A stretch of 64,000 nucleotides of DNA from Nocardioides solisilvae (GTDB lineage Bacteria > Actinomycetota > Actinomycetes > Propionibacteriales > Nocardioidaceae). A model generated the notes under the pieces. That model was not told the origin of the DNA. It saw only the letters and a list, made by a program, of their open reading frames with translations, and searched no databases. Numbering within the stretch: position 1 is the first letter of the stretch; the number at the start of each line of letters is the position of its first letter. The stretch lies in contig NZ_QHKX01000001.1 in assembly GCF_003194625.1 (NCBI RefSeq), positions 992,001-1,056,000 on the forward strand, in the 5' to 3' direction. Positions 24,125 to 32,529 of this stretch are shown piece by piece. The translations under genes were made by a program, and so were the position numbers.

Positions 24125-25633
24125 GTGACCACGCCACCCCCGCAGCAGCCGCCCCTGTCGCAGCTGTTCCACCACGACAACACGACGTCCTACCTCGACG
24201 CCGTCGCCCTCGGTGCCCGCACGGTCGCCGACCACCTCGACCGCGGCGGCCGCCCGGCGACCGGCCGGGACGCGCGCTCCGCGGCCGCCCGGGTCGCCGC
24301 CGTCGACCTCGACGCGCCGCTCGGCGACGCCGCCAGCGCCGTGGAGGAGCTCTCCCGGCTGTGGCTGCAGGACACGGTCTGGTTCCACGAGCCGGCCTAC
24401 GCGGCCCACCTCAACTGCCCCGTGGCCGTCCCCGCCCTGCTGGCCGAGGTGCTGATCAGCTCGGTCAACGCCTCGCTGGACACCTTCGACCAGAGCGTCG
24501 GCGCCACCTTCATCGAGCGCCACCTCGTCGACTGGACCGCCGGCCGGATCCACGGCCCCGACCACGTCGGCGGCGACGGGATCTTCACCAGCGGCGGCAC
24601 CCAGTCCAACCTGCAGGGCCTGCTGCTCGCCCGCGACCACGCGCTCGCCGCGGGAGCGCCGGCCGACCGGCTGCGGATCCTCGCGTCCACGCAGGCGCAC
24701 TTCAGCGTCCAGAAGGCCGCCCGGCTGCTCGGCCTCGGCGACGCCGCGGTGCTCGGCGTCCCCATCGACGCGGGGCGCCGGATGGACCCCGCCGCGCTCG
24801 CCCGCGCCCTCGACGGCGTCGCCGCCGCCGGCGACGTGCCGATGGCGGTGGTGGCCACCGCCGGCACCACCGACTTCGGGGCGATCGACCCGCTGCCCGA
24901 GCTCGCGGCCCTGGCGCGACGGCACGGAGCCTGGCTGCACGTGGACGCGGCGTACGGCGGCGGCCTGCTCGCCTCGCGCACCCGGCGGCACCTGCTCGCC
25001 GGGATCGAGCACGCCGACTCCGTGACCGTCGACTTCCACAAGACGTGGTTCCAGCCGGTCTCGGCGAGCGCGCTGGTCGTCCGCGACGGCGCCACCCTGC
25101 GCCACGTCACCTGGCACGCCGACTACCTCAACCCGAAGGACGCCGCCCACCCCAACCAGGTCGACAAGTCCCTGCAGACCACCCGCCGCTTCGACGCGCT
25201 CAAGCTCTGGATGACGCTGCGGACCATGGGCGCCGACACCGTCGGCGACTGGTTCGACGCGGCCATCGACCTCGCGGCCGCCGTCGCCGAGCGGGTGGCC
25301 GCGGCGCCCGACCTCGAGCTCGCGGCCCCTCCGTCGCTCTCCACCGTCGTCTTCCGCTACGCCCCGGCCGGCGTCGACGGCGCCCACCTCGACGCCCTCA
25401 ACACCCGCCTGCGCGCCGCGCTCTACGACTCGGGCCGGGCGATGGTCGCGGCCACCAAGGTCGACGGCCGCACCTTCCTCAAGCTCACCCTGCTCAACCC
25501 CCGCGCCGACGTCGAGCAGCTCGCCGGCCTCCTCGACCTGCTCCGGGAGACCGGCGCGGGGCTGGCGGCCGAGCTGGTGGTGGGCCGCCCGCCGCGGCAG
25601 CGCGCCCTCCACCTCGTGGAGGCGGTCCGGTGA
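24125..25633 (+). CDS. desA: PLP-dependent diamine-forming decarboxylase (lysine decarboxylase, DesA type)
   Basis: A 502-residue group II PLP decarboxylase. The substrate region includes WFHEPAYAAHLNCPV, the cofactor-contacting GGTQSNLQ, HVDAAYGGGL (Asp contacting the pyridine nitrogen), and the Schiff-base Lys306 in DFHKTW. In desferrioxamine pathways DesA converts lysine to cadaverine. Ornithine-to-putrescine activity is also possible and cannot be excluded from sequence. The GTG start follows GGAGGT by 7 bases. It is the first gene of an iron-boxed operon in which all four downstream junctions are 4-base overlaps, as expected for stoichiometric synthesis. Confidence 0.9.
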   Translation: MTTPPPQQPPLSQLFHHDNTTSYLDAVALGARTVADHLDRGGRPATGRDARSAAARVAAVDLDAPLGDAASAVEELSRLWLQDTVWFHEPAYAAHLNCPVAVPALLAEVLISSVNASLDTFDQSVGATFIERHLVDWTAGRIHGPDHVGGDGIFTSGGTQSNLQGLLLARDHALAAGAPADRLRILASTQAHFSVQKAARLLGLGDAAVLGVPIDAGRRMDPAALARALDGVAAAGDVPMAVVATAGTTDFGAIDPLPELAALARRHGAWLHVDAAYGGGLLASRTRRHLLAGIEHADSVTVDFHKTWFQPVSASALVVRDGATLRHVTWHADYLNPKDAAHPNQVDKSLQTTRRFDALKLWMTLRTMGADTVGDWFDAAIDLAAAVAERVAAAPDLELAAPPSLSTVVFRYAPAGVDGAHLDALNTRLRAALYDSGRAMVAATKVDGRTFLKLTLLNPRADVEQLAGLLDLLRETGAGLAAELVVGRPPRQRALHLVEAVR

Positions 25634-26919
25634 GCGACGCGCACGTCCACGACTTCGTCGGGATCGGGATCGGGCCGTTCAACCTCGGCCTCGCCGCCCT
25701 GGCCGACCCGGTGGAGGGGCTCGACGGGGTCTTCCTCGACGGCCGCGACCGCTTCGAGTGGCACGGCGGGATGATGCTCGACGACGCCACCCTCCAGGTG
25801 CCGTTCCTGGCCGACCTCGTGACGCTGGCCGACCCGACCTCCCGCTTCTCCTTCCTGCAGTTCCTCAAGGAGACCGGCCGGCTCTACCCGTTCTACGTCC
25901 GCGAGAGCTTCTACCCGCTGCGTCGCGAGTACGACCGGTACTGCCGCTGGGTCGCCGACCGCCTGCCCACCCTGCGCTGGGGCCGGGAGGTCACCGAGGT
26001 GGCCCACGACGGCGAGGCGTACGTCGTCCGCGCGGCCACCGGCGAGACCTTCCGGGGGCGGCGGCTCGTCCTCGGGACGGGCACCGCGCCGCGGGTGCCC
26101 GCGGGGCTCGAGACGGTCCTGGGCGAGCGCGGCACGCACTCGGCCGACTACCTCGCCCGCAAGGCGGAGCTGCAGGCGACCGGGTCGATCACCGTCGTCG
26201 GCTCCGGGCAGTCGGCGGCCGAGGTCTACGCCGACCTGCTGGCCGAGCAGCCGGCCGGTGGCTACGCGCTGCACTGGGTCACCCGCAGCCCGCGGTTCTT
26301 CCCGATGGAGTACACCAAGCTGACCCTCGAGATGACCTCCCCGGAGTGGAGCGCCCACTTCCGCGGCCTCCCGCCCGAGACCCGGACCCGGGTCCAGGCA
26401 GGGCAGGCCGCGCTGTCGAAGGGGATCAGCTCGGCGACGATCGACGCCATCCACGACGCGCTCTACTCCCGCTCGGTCGACGGCGCGCCCGACACCACCC
26501 TGCTCACCGCCACCGAGGTGACGGGGGCGGCGCGCGAGGGCGACGGCTGGCGCCTCGCGCTGCGGCACACCGAGACCGGCGAGGCCTTCTCGCTGGCCAC
26601 CGGGTCGGTGGTGCTCGCCACCGGGTACGCCGCGCAGGTGCCGGCGTTCCTCGACCCGGTCCGCCACCGCATCCGGTGGGACGAGCAGGGGCGGTTCCTC
26701 GCCGACGAGCGCTTCGCCCTCGACGACGACGGCACGGTCTTCGTGCAGAACGGCGAGGAGCACACCCACGGCTTCGTCGCCCCCGACCTGGGGATGGGCG
26801 CGATGCGCAGCTCGGTGATCATCGCCGCCCTGACCGGCCGCGAGGTCTACCCGGTGGAGAAGCGGACCGCGTTCCAGGAGTTCGGGGTGCCCGACCGGCT
26901 GAAGGGGGGAGTCCGATGA
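25630..26919 (+). CDS. desB: FAD-dependent diamine/lysine N-hydroxylase (DesB type)
   Basis: A 429-residue monooxygenase of the IucD/PvdA family. The FAD motif GIGIGPFNLGLAAL begins at residue 11, the NADPH motif VVGSGQSAAEV begins near 189, and the late ATGYAAQVP motif of N-hydroxylases is present; PFLADLVTLADPTS is a typical substrate-side block. It would hydroxylate one amine of cadaverine (or a related diamine) to give the hydroxylamine used for iron-binding hydroxamates. The GTG start overlaps the desA stop (25630-25633) and the end overlaps desC. Confidence 0.92.
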   Translation: MSDAHVHDFVGIGIGPFNLGLAALADPVEGLDGVFLDGRDRFEWHGGMMLDDATLQVPFLADLVTLADPTSRFSFLQFLKETGRLYPFYVRESFYPLRREYDRYCRWVADRLPTLRWGREVTEVAHDGEAYVVRAATGETFRGRRLVLGTGTAPRVPAGLETVLGERGTHSADYLARKAELQATGSITVVGSGQSAAEVYADLLAEQPAGGYALHWVTRSPRFFPMEYTKLTLEMTSPEWSAHFRGLPPETRTRVQAGQAALSKGISSATIDAIHDALYSRSVDGAPDTTLLTATEVTGAAREGDGWRLALRHTETGEAFSLATGSVVLATGYAAQVPAFLDPVRHRIRWDEQGRFLADERFALDDDGTVFVQNGEEHTHGFVAPDLGMGAMRSSVIIAALTGREVYPVEKRTAFQEFGVPDRLKGGVR

Positions 26920-27455
26920 GGCTGACGCTGGAGCCCCTGGACCCGGAGCGCGACCTGGCCGTGCTGCACGGCTGGGTCACCCACCCCCGCTCGGTCTTCT
27001 GGGGGATGCAGGGCGCCTCGGTCGCCGAGGTGGCCGCCGAGTACGCCCGGATCGCCGACGACCCGCACCACGACGCGTGGCTCGGCCGGGCCGACGGCGT
27101 GCCCCAGTTCCTCGCCGAGACCTACGACCCGCTGCGCCACCCCGACCTGCGCGACCTGCCCGAGGTCGCGGCCGGAGACGTCGGGATGCACCTGCTGGTG
27201 GCCCCGACCGACGCGCCGGTCTCCGGCTTCACCGCCGCGGTGATGCGCGAGGTCGTCGCCTTCTGCCTCGCCCGGGGGCCGCGGGTGGTGGTCGAGCCCG
27301 ACGTCCGCAACCATCGGATCGCCGCCCTCAACGCGGCCGCCGGCTTCCGGGTCGCCCGCGAGGTGCGGCTCTCCGACAAGGTCGCGGCGCTGAGCTTCTG
27401 CGACCGCGCCGACTTCGCCGGGTCGCGGCTCGGCTCCGAGGAGGCGGTCGTATGA
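26916..27455 (+). CDS. desC: GNAT N-hydroxydiamine acyltransferase (DesC type)
   Basis: A 179-residue acyl-CoA acyltransferase of the IucB/RhbD-like siderophore group. Visible family blocks are WVTHPRSVFWGMQG near residue 20, the LAETYDPL strand, GMHLLVAP, VVVEPDVRN and the final LSDKVAALSF. It should acylate the hydroxylamine made by DesB with acetyl- or succinyl-CoA (or longer acyl groups). The ATG overlaps the desB stop, and the end overlaps desD by ATGA. It is clearly related to the C-terminal domain of the fusion protein at 29299, so the operon encodes two such acyltransferase units. Confidence 0.9.
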   Translation: MRLTLEPLDPERDLAVLHGWVTHPRSVFWGMQGASVAEVAAEYARIADDPHHDAWLGRADGVPQFLAETYDPLRHPDLRDLPEVAAGDVGMHLLVAPTDAPVSGFTAAVMREVVAFCLARGPRVVVEPDVRNHRIAALNAAAGFRVAREVRLSDKVAALSFCDRADFAGSRLGSEEAVV

Positions 27456-29302
27456 GGTACGACGAGCACCTGACGCCCGAGCTCATGGCCCGGGCCCAGC
27501 GCCACCTGGTCGCCAAGGCGATCGCCGAGCTGAGCCACGAGAGGCTGCTCGCCCCCGAGCCCGTCCCCCCGCCGGTCGAGGAGGTCGCGCAGCGACGAGA
27601 CCACTACGCGCTCACCACCCCCGACGGGCGCGCCCGCTACACCTTCACCGCGCGGGTGCTTCCCCTGGAGCACTGGGTGGTCGACGAGGCCTCCCTGGCC
27701 CGGACCGTCGACGGCGAGGCGTGCGAGCTCGACGCCCAGGAGCTGGTCGCCGAGCTCGCCCCCGACCTCGGGATCCCCGACGCCCTGCTGCCGGTCTACC
27801 TCGAGGAGCTGGCCTCCACCCTGTCGGCCGCCGCGTGGAAGCTCGCGCAGGACCGACCGTCGGTCACCGAGCTGCTCGACGCCGGCTACCAGGAGATCGA
27901 GGCGGCGATGACCGAGGGCCACCCCGGTTTCGTGGCCAACAACGGGCGGATCGGCTTCGGCGCGGACGACTACGCGGCGTACGCGCCGGAGGCGGGGCGC
28001 GACGTGCGGCTGCTCTGGTTGGCGGTCCGCAAGGACCAGTCGCGGCTCTCGCTGGCCCGCGGGCTGGGTGAGGAGGAGCACTACCGGCGCGAGCTGGGCG
28101 AGGCGACCCTGGCGGCGTGGCGCGACCGGCTGGCGGGGCTGGGGCTCGACCCCGCGGCGTACCGCTTCCTCCCGCTCCACCCGTGGCAGTGGGTCGACAA
28201 GGTGGCGGTCACCTTCGCCCCGTCGGTGGCGCGGCGCGACGTCGTGCTGCTCGGCGAGGGCCCGGGCGCCTTCCGCGCGCAGCAGTCGATCCGGACGTTC
28301 TTCCCCGTCGACCACCCGGAGCGCTCCTACGTGAAGACGGCGCTGGCGATCCAGAACATGGGCTTCCTGCGCGGCCTCTCCCCGGCCTACATGGGGCCGA
28401 CCCCGGCGATCAACGACTGGGTGGCCGACCTCGTCGCCGCCGACCCGACGCTGGTGGACTGCGGCTTCACCGTGCTGCGCGAGCACGCCGCGATCGGCTG
28501 GACCGGCGACGTCTTCCACCGGATCGACACCCCGTCGGCGCACCGCAAGATGGTCGCCGCGCTGTGGCGCGAGAGCCCCGTGCCCGGGCTGGCCGAGGGG
28601 GAGCGGCTGGCCACCATGGCGTCGCTGCTGCACCGGGACCCGGTGGACCCCGACGGGGGCGGCGGCGCCTCCCACGTCGCCGCGCTGGTCCGCGCCTCGG
28701 GCCTCGAGCCGGCCGCGTGGGTGCGGGGGTGGCTGCGCGCCTACCTGCGGCCGCTGGTGCACTGCCTGCTCGCCCACGACCTCGCCTTCATGCCGCACGG
28801 GGAGAACCTCGTGCTCGTGCTGCGCGACCACGTGGTCGTGCGCGCGATCATGAAGGACGTCGGCGAGGAGGTGGCCGTGATGGGCGACGCCCCGCTGCCG
28901 CCCGAGGTGGAGCGGATCCGCGCGTCGGTGCCCGTCGACGAGCAGTCGCTGACGATCCACACCGACGTCTTCGACGGGGTGCTGCGCCACGTCGCCGGGC
29001 TGCTGCACACCGAGGGCGTGCTCGACGTCGACGCCTTCTGGGCCGAGGTGGCGCGCTGCCTCGACGAGCACGCCGCCGACCACGCCGACGACCCGGAGGT
29101 GACCAGGGCCGTGGCCCGTCACGACCTGCGCCGTCCGCGGTTCCGGCACAGCTGCCTCAACCGGCTCCAGCTGCGCAACACTCTGCAGATGGTGGACCTG
29201 ACCGACCAGGCGCAGTCGCTCCTCTACGCCGGCACGCTCGCCAACCCCTGCTCGTCGGCCGAGCCGTCCTCGTCGGCCGAGCTCGTCGAGGCCACCGCAT
29301 GA
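27452..29302 (+). CDS. desD: NRPS-independent siderophore synthetase, IucA/IucC family (DesD type)
   Basis: A 616-residue ATP-dependent synthetase that condenses N-hydroxy-N-acyl diamine units into the final linear or macrocyclic hydroxamate. Conserved IucA/IucC elements are GHPGFVANNGRIGF near residue 155, LHPWQW around His243, VKTALAIQNMGFLRGLSP around Lys295, AHRKM at 363-367 and LAFMPHGENLVLVLRD around His449. A C-terminal FhuF-like arm follows. Length is normal for the family. It overlaps desC and the next gene by 4 bases each. Product is probably a desferrioxamine-like trishydroxamate; the exact diamine and acyl groups are not determined. Confidence 0.93.
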   Translation: MRYDEHLTPELMARAQRHLVAKAIAELSHERLLAPEPVPPPVEEVAQRRDHYALTTPDGRARYTFTARVLPLEHWVVDEASLARTVDGEACELDAQELVAELAPDLGIPDALLPVYLEELASTLSAAAWKLAQDRPSVTELLDAGYQEIEAAMTEGHPGFVANNGRIGFGADDYAAYAPEAGRDVRLLWLAVRKDQSRLSLARGLGEEEHYRRELGEATLAAWRDRLAGLGLDPAAYRFLPLHPWQWVDKVAVTFAPSVARRDVVLLGEGPGAFRAQQSIRTFFPVDHPERSYVKTALAIQNMGFLRGLSPAYMGPTPAINDWVADLVAADPTLVDCGFTVLREHAAIGWTGDVFHRIDTPSAHRKMVAALWRESPVPGLAEGERLATMASLLHRDPVDPDGGGGASHVAALVRASGLEPAAWVRGWLRAYLRPLVHCLLAHDLAFMPHGENLVLVLRDHVVVRAIMKDVGEEVAVMGDAPLPPEVERIRASVPVDEQSLTIHTDVFDGVLRHVAGLLHTEGVLDVDAFWAEVARCLDEHAADHADDPEVTRAVARHDLRRPRFRHSCLNRLQLRNTLQMVDLTDQAQSLLYAGTLANPCSSAEPSSSAELVEATA

Positions 29303-31632
29303 GCGGGGCGAGCAGCACCGTCGACCACTGGGGCGTGCCGCACGTGCGGGCCGACAGCGTCCTCGGGCTCGCCCGGGAGCAGGGGCGGGTCACCGTCGCG
29401 CTCCGCGGCGAGCAGCTGGAGCGGCAGCGCGCGTACGCCGAGGGGCGGGTCGCCGCGCTCGACGGCCCGGCCGGCGTGGAGTGGGACGCCTTCGCCCGCC
29501 GGCTCGGGATCGCCGAGGTCGCCCGGCGGGGCCTGGCGCGGCTCGAGGCCGACGACCCCGGGACGGCCGCCTTCGTCACGGCGTACGTCGAGGGCGTCCG
29601 GGAGGCCGGGCTCGACGGCTGGCAGCCGTGGACGCCGCTCGCCGTCTTCCTGGTCGAGCACGTCCACTTCGCCAACTACCCCCACGAGCTGTGGCGCCAC
29701 CACGTCGGGCGCCACCTCGGCGACGAGGCCGTGGCGCTGCTGCGGCGGGAGGGCAACCCGCACGGGAGCAACGCCTTCGTCGTCGGAGGGGGCCTCACCG
29801 CGACCGGGTCGCCGGTCGTCGCCGGCGACCCCCACCGGCTCATCGAGTCGCCGAACGTGTACCTGCAGGTCCGGCTGACCGGGCCCGGGATCGACGTCGC
29901 GGGGCTGACCTTCCCGGGCGTCCCCGGCGTCCAGCACTTCGGGCACGCCGGCGGCGTGGCCTGGGCGGTGACCAACGCGATGGCCGACCACCAGCGGCTG
30001 ACCCCGGTGACCGACGCCGACGTGGTGTCGCGGCGCACCGAGGTGGTCGAGGTCGCCGGCGCCGACCCGGTCGAGGTCGAGGTCGCCGGCACCGCCCACG
30101 GGCCGGTCGTCGTCACCGGCCCGGGCGGCGAGGCGTGGGCGCTGCTCACCCCGTCGACCCGGGACGCCGACCTCGGCTTCCGCGCCCTGCTGCCGCTGCT
30201 GCGCGCCCGGACGGTCGCCGACGTCGACGCCGCCCTCGACCACTGGGTGGAGCCGGTCAACAACTGGGTGGTCGCCGACACGGGCGGCCGGCTGCTGCAC
30301 CGGGTCGCCGGGCGGCTGCCCGGGCTGCCGGACGACGCCCCGCTGCCGCACCGCGAGGGCGGGCCGGGCGACGTGCTGGTCACCGCCAACGACCGGGTCG
30401 ACGACTCCTTCGCCGTGCTCGGCGGCGACTTCGCGGCCCCGTTCCGCCGGGACCGGATCGCCGCGCTGCTCGCGGATCCTCCCGCCGGCGGCTGGGACGT
30501 CGACTCGGTCGCGCGGGTGCTCACCGACGACCTCCAGGTCGCCTGGCGGCCGCTGCTCGACCTGTTGCCGCCCGGGTCGCCGGTCACCGACCGGTTGCGC
30601 GCCTGGGACGGCCGGATGGCGGCCGACAGCGAGGAGGCGGCCCTGTTCGCCGCGGTCCGCGATCGGCTCGTCGCGCGGGTCGCCGCCGCGCCGCGGCTGG
30701 CGCCGCTGCGCGAGCCCTGCCCCTACGGAGCGCTGCACGCGCCGTGGTTCGACCTCCCCGCGCGGCTCGCGACGGCGCTGCCGCACTGGCTGGCCGACCC
30801 CGACGACGTACGCCGGGTGCTCGACGTCGACCTGCCGGCGCTGGTCGCCGCGGCGGTCGCCGACGTCGCGGCCGACCCGCCCCCCGGGACCTGGGGCGAG
30901 CGGCACCGGCTCGTGCTTGACGGCACCCTGCTTGACGGCACCCTGCTTGACGGCACCCTGCTGGCCGGCGACTCCGACTGCGTCGCCGCGACGGGCTGGC
31001 TGCCCGGCTCCGACCGGGTGGTCCGCGGGCCCGTCGCCCGCTACGCCTGGGACCTGGCCGACCGGGCGGCCAGCCGCTGGGCCGTGCCGCAGGAGCCGCA
31101 GGTGGCGGCGTGGGCCGACGGGTCGCTGGTGCCGGTCGAGCCATTCGTGCTGCGCCCGGTCGACCCGCCGCGCGACGCGGCGCTGATCCACTCGTGGGTC
31201 GACCGGCCGCGGGCGGAGTTCTGGGGGATGCGCGGCAAGCCGGTCGAGGAGGTCGCGGCGATCTACGCGTACATCGACGAGCAGGAGCACCTCACCGCGC
31301 AGGTGGTCCACGACGACGGGGTGCCGGTCGGGATCCTGCAGACCTACGACCCCTTCGTCGACGAGATCGGGGAGTGCTACGACCGGCGGCCCGGCGACCT
31401 CGGCGTCCACCTCTTCCTCGCCGACGAGCCCGCCCGGGCGGGTCACACCCCGGCGCTGGTCGCCGAGCTGGTGGCGCGCACCTTCGCCGACCCGCGCGTG
31501 CGGCGGGTCGTCATGGAGCCCGACGTGCGCAACGAGAAGTCGGTGGCGCTGCTGCGGCGGCTCGGCGCGACCCTGGGGCCGGTGGTCGAGCTGCCCGGCA
31601 AGACCGCGCAGCTGGCGTTCGTGGAGCGCTGA
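29299..31632 (+). CDS. penicillin-acylase-family amidase fused to a DesC-like GNAT acyltransferase
   Basis: A 777-residue fusion ending the siderophore operon (ATGA overlap with desD). Residues 1 to about 600 match the Ntn-hydrolase penicillin acylase family: VDHWGVPHVRADS at the start, the autocleavage/nucleophile site HGSNAF with Ser157, AGDPHRLIESP, and VTANDRVDDSF. No signal peptide is visible, so it is probably cytoplasmic, unlike classical secreted penicillin acylases. Residues about 612-777 are a GNAT domain resembling DesC (FWGMRG, LQTYDP, LGVHLFL, MEPDVRN, LPGKTAQLAF). Separate genes of these two kinds (called desG and desH, from memory) occur beside desABCD in some actinomycetes and were linked to acyl or aryl desferrioxamine variants. 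A natural guess is editing or supply of unusual acyl groups. Confidence 0.88.
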   Translation: MSGASSTVDHWGVPHVRADSVLGLAREQGRVTVALRGEQLERQRAYAEGRVAALDGPAGVEWDAFARRLGIAEVARRGLARLEADDPGTAAFVTAYVEGVREAGLDGWQPWTPLAVFLVEHVHFANYPHELWRHHVGRHLGDEAVALLRREGNPHGSNAFVVGGGLTATGSPVVAGDPHRLIESPNVYLQVRLTGPGIDVAGLTFPGVPGVQHFGHAGGVAWAVTNAMADHQRLTPVTDADVVSRRTEVVEVAGADPVEVEVAGTAHGPVVVTGPGGEAWALLTPSTRDADLGFRALLPLLRARTVADVDAALDHWVEPVNNWVVADTGGRLLHRVAGRLPGLPDDAPLPHREGGPGDVLVTANDRVDDSFAVLGGDFAAPFRRDRIAALLADPPAGGWDVDSVARVLTDDLQVAWRPLLDLLPPGSPVTDRLRAWDGRMAADSEEAALFAAVRDRLVARVAAAPRLAPLREPCPYGALHAPWFDLPARLATALPHWLADPDDVRRVLDVDLPALVAAAVADVAADPPPGTWGERHRLVLDGTLLDGTLLDGTLLAGDSDCVAATGWLPGSDRVVRGPVARYAWDLADRAASRWAVPQEPQVAAWADGSLVPVEPFVLRPVDPPRDAALIHSWVDRPRAEFWGMRGKPVEEVAAIYAYIDEQEHLTAQVVHDDGVPVGILQTYDPFVDEIGECYDRRPGDLGVHLFLADEPARAGHTPALVAELVARTFADPRVRRVVMEPDVRNEKSVALLRRLGATLGPVVELPGKTAQLAFVER
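30916..30960 (+). repeat. three perfect 15-base tandem repeats inside the acylase-GNAT gene
   Basis: CTTGACGGCACCCTG occurs three times in a row, coding for LDGTL units in a loop near residues 540-554 of the acylase domain. Unit length is a multiple of three, so copy number can vary without a frameshift. Confidence 0.9.
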
Positions 31633-31645
31633 GGGACGGGTCGCG

Positions 31646-32482
31646 TCAGGCGTGCGAGACACCGGCGTTGCCGCGGACCCGCAGCAGCGCGGCCCCGGCG
31701 ACCACGACGGCGGCGACCACCGCGGCCACGGTGGCGAGCGTCGACTCGGGCGCCTCGGTGCTGCGGCCCACGGCGATCCAGGCGAGCCCCCAGGCCATCG
31801 CGGCGGCGGTGGCGGCGATCAGCACGGTCCGCGCCCCGATCCGCCAGGCGTAGAAGGCGGCCAGCGCGGCGACGACGGCCAGGACCACGGCGGCCAGCAC
31901 GTCGGCGGTCGGGGAGGAGGGCGTCACCCCGCTGTCGGCCAGCGCGGCGGCGACGTTGGCGCAGGTGGCGACCGAGACCCAGCCGAGGTAGAGCCCGAAG
32001 GTGCCCTCGACGACCACCCGGTCGACGGTGCGGGCGCTGCCCTCGGCGTCGCTGCGCACGGTGACCAGCCGGTGGGCGAGCACCCCGAGCACGGCGGCCA
32101 GCGCCACGATCACCACGACGCCGCCCCAGACCGAGCCGGCCTGCGTGACCAGCAGCCAGCTCGCGTTGAGCAGCATCGACGCGGCGGCGAGCCAGCCGGT
32201 GGCCCGCAGCCGCGGGTCGGTCGCCCGGCCGGGGAGCCACTGCCACACGGTGTAGGCCAGCAGGCCGGCGTAGATCACCGACCAGATCGAGAACGCCGGC
32301 CCGGCCGGCGCGAGCAGCGTCGCCTGGTCGGACAGCGCCCCGCCGGCGCTCTCGCTCACCGGCGTCCCGATCACGCCGGTGCCGACCAGGGTGCCGACGA
32401 GGCAGAGCACCTCGCTCACGGTCACCGTGACCTGGCGGGCGCGGTCGGTGCTGGTCGGGCTCTCGGTGCGGGGGAGGCTCAT
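31646..32482 (-). CDS. TspO/MBR-like tryptophan-rich membrane protein
   Basis: A 278-residue polytopic protein, about eight helices. It resembles the longer tryptophan-rich sensory (TspO/MBR) group: PAGPAFSIWSVIYAGLLAYTVWQW in the second/third helix region, ASMLLNASWLLV, LYLGWVSVATCANVAAAL. Family members bind tetrapyrroles or similar ligands, but the function of this long version is unknown. It is convergent with the siderophore operon and lies 47 bases downstream of the co-directional PucR-like gene. Confidence 0.65.
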   Translation of the reverse strand: MSLPRTESPTSTDRARQVTVTVSEVLCLVGTLVGTGVIGTPVSESAGGALSDQATLLAPAGPAFSIWSVIYAGLLAYTVWQWLPGRATDPRLRATGWLAAASMLLNASWLLVTQAGSVWGGVVVIVALAAVLGVLAHRLVTVRSDAEGSARTVDRVVVEGTFGLYLGWVSVATCANVAAALADSGVTPSSPTADVLAAVVLAVVAALAAFYAWRIGARTVLIAATAAAMAWGLAWIAVGRSTEAPESTLATVAAVVAAVVVAGAALLRVRGNAGVSHA

Positions 32483-32529
32483 GGGCGCCCCGTGCCCTCC
32501 GGGACGTGCGTCCATGCCCGCGGAGTGCC

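Noticed and set aside
29299-31632. Beta-lactam resistance or antibiotic-modifying gene
   Set aside because: Penicillin-acylase family membership does not imply beta-lactam activity; the operon position and fused siderophore acyltransferase point to siderophore metabolism.
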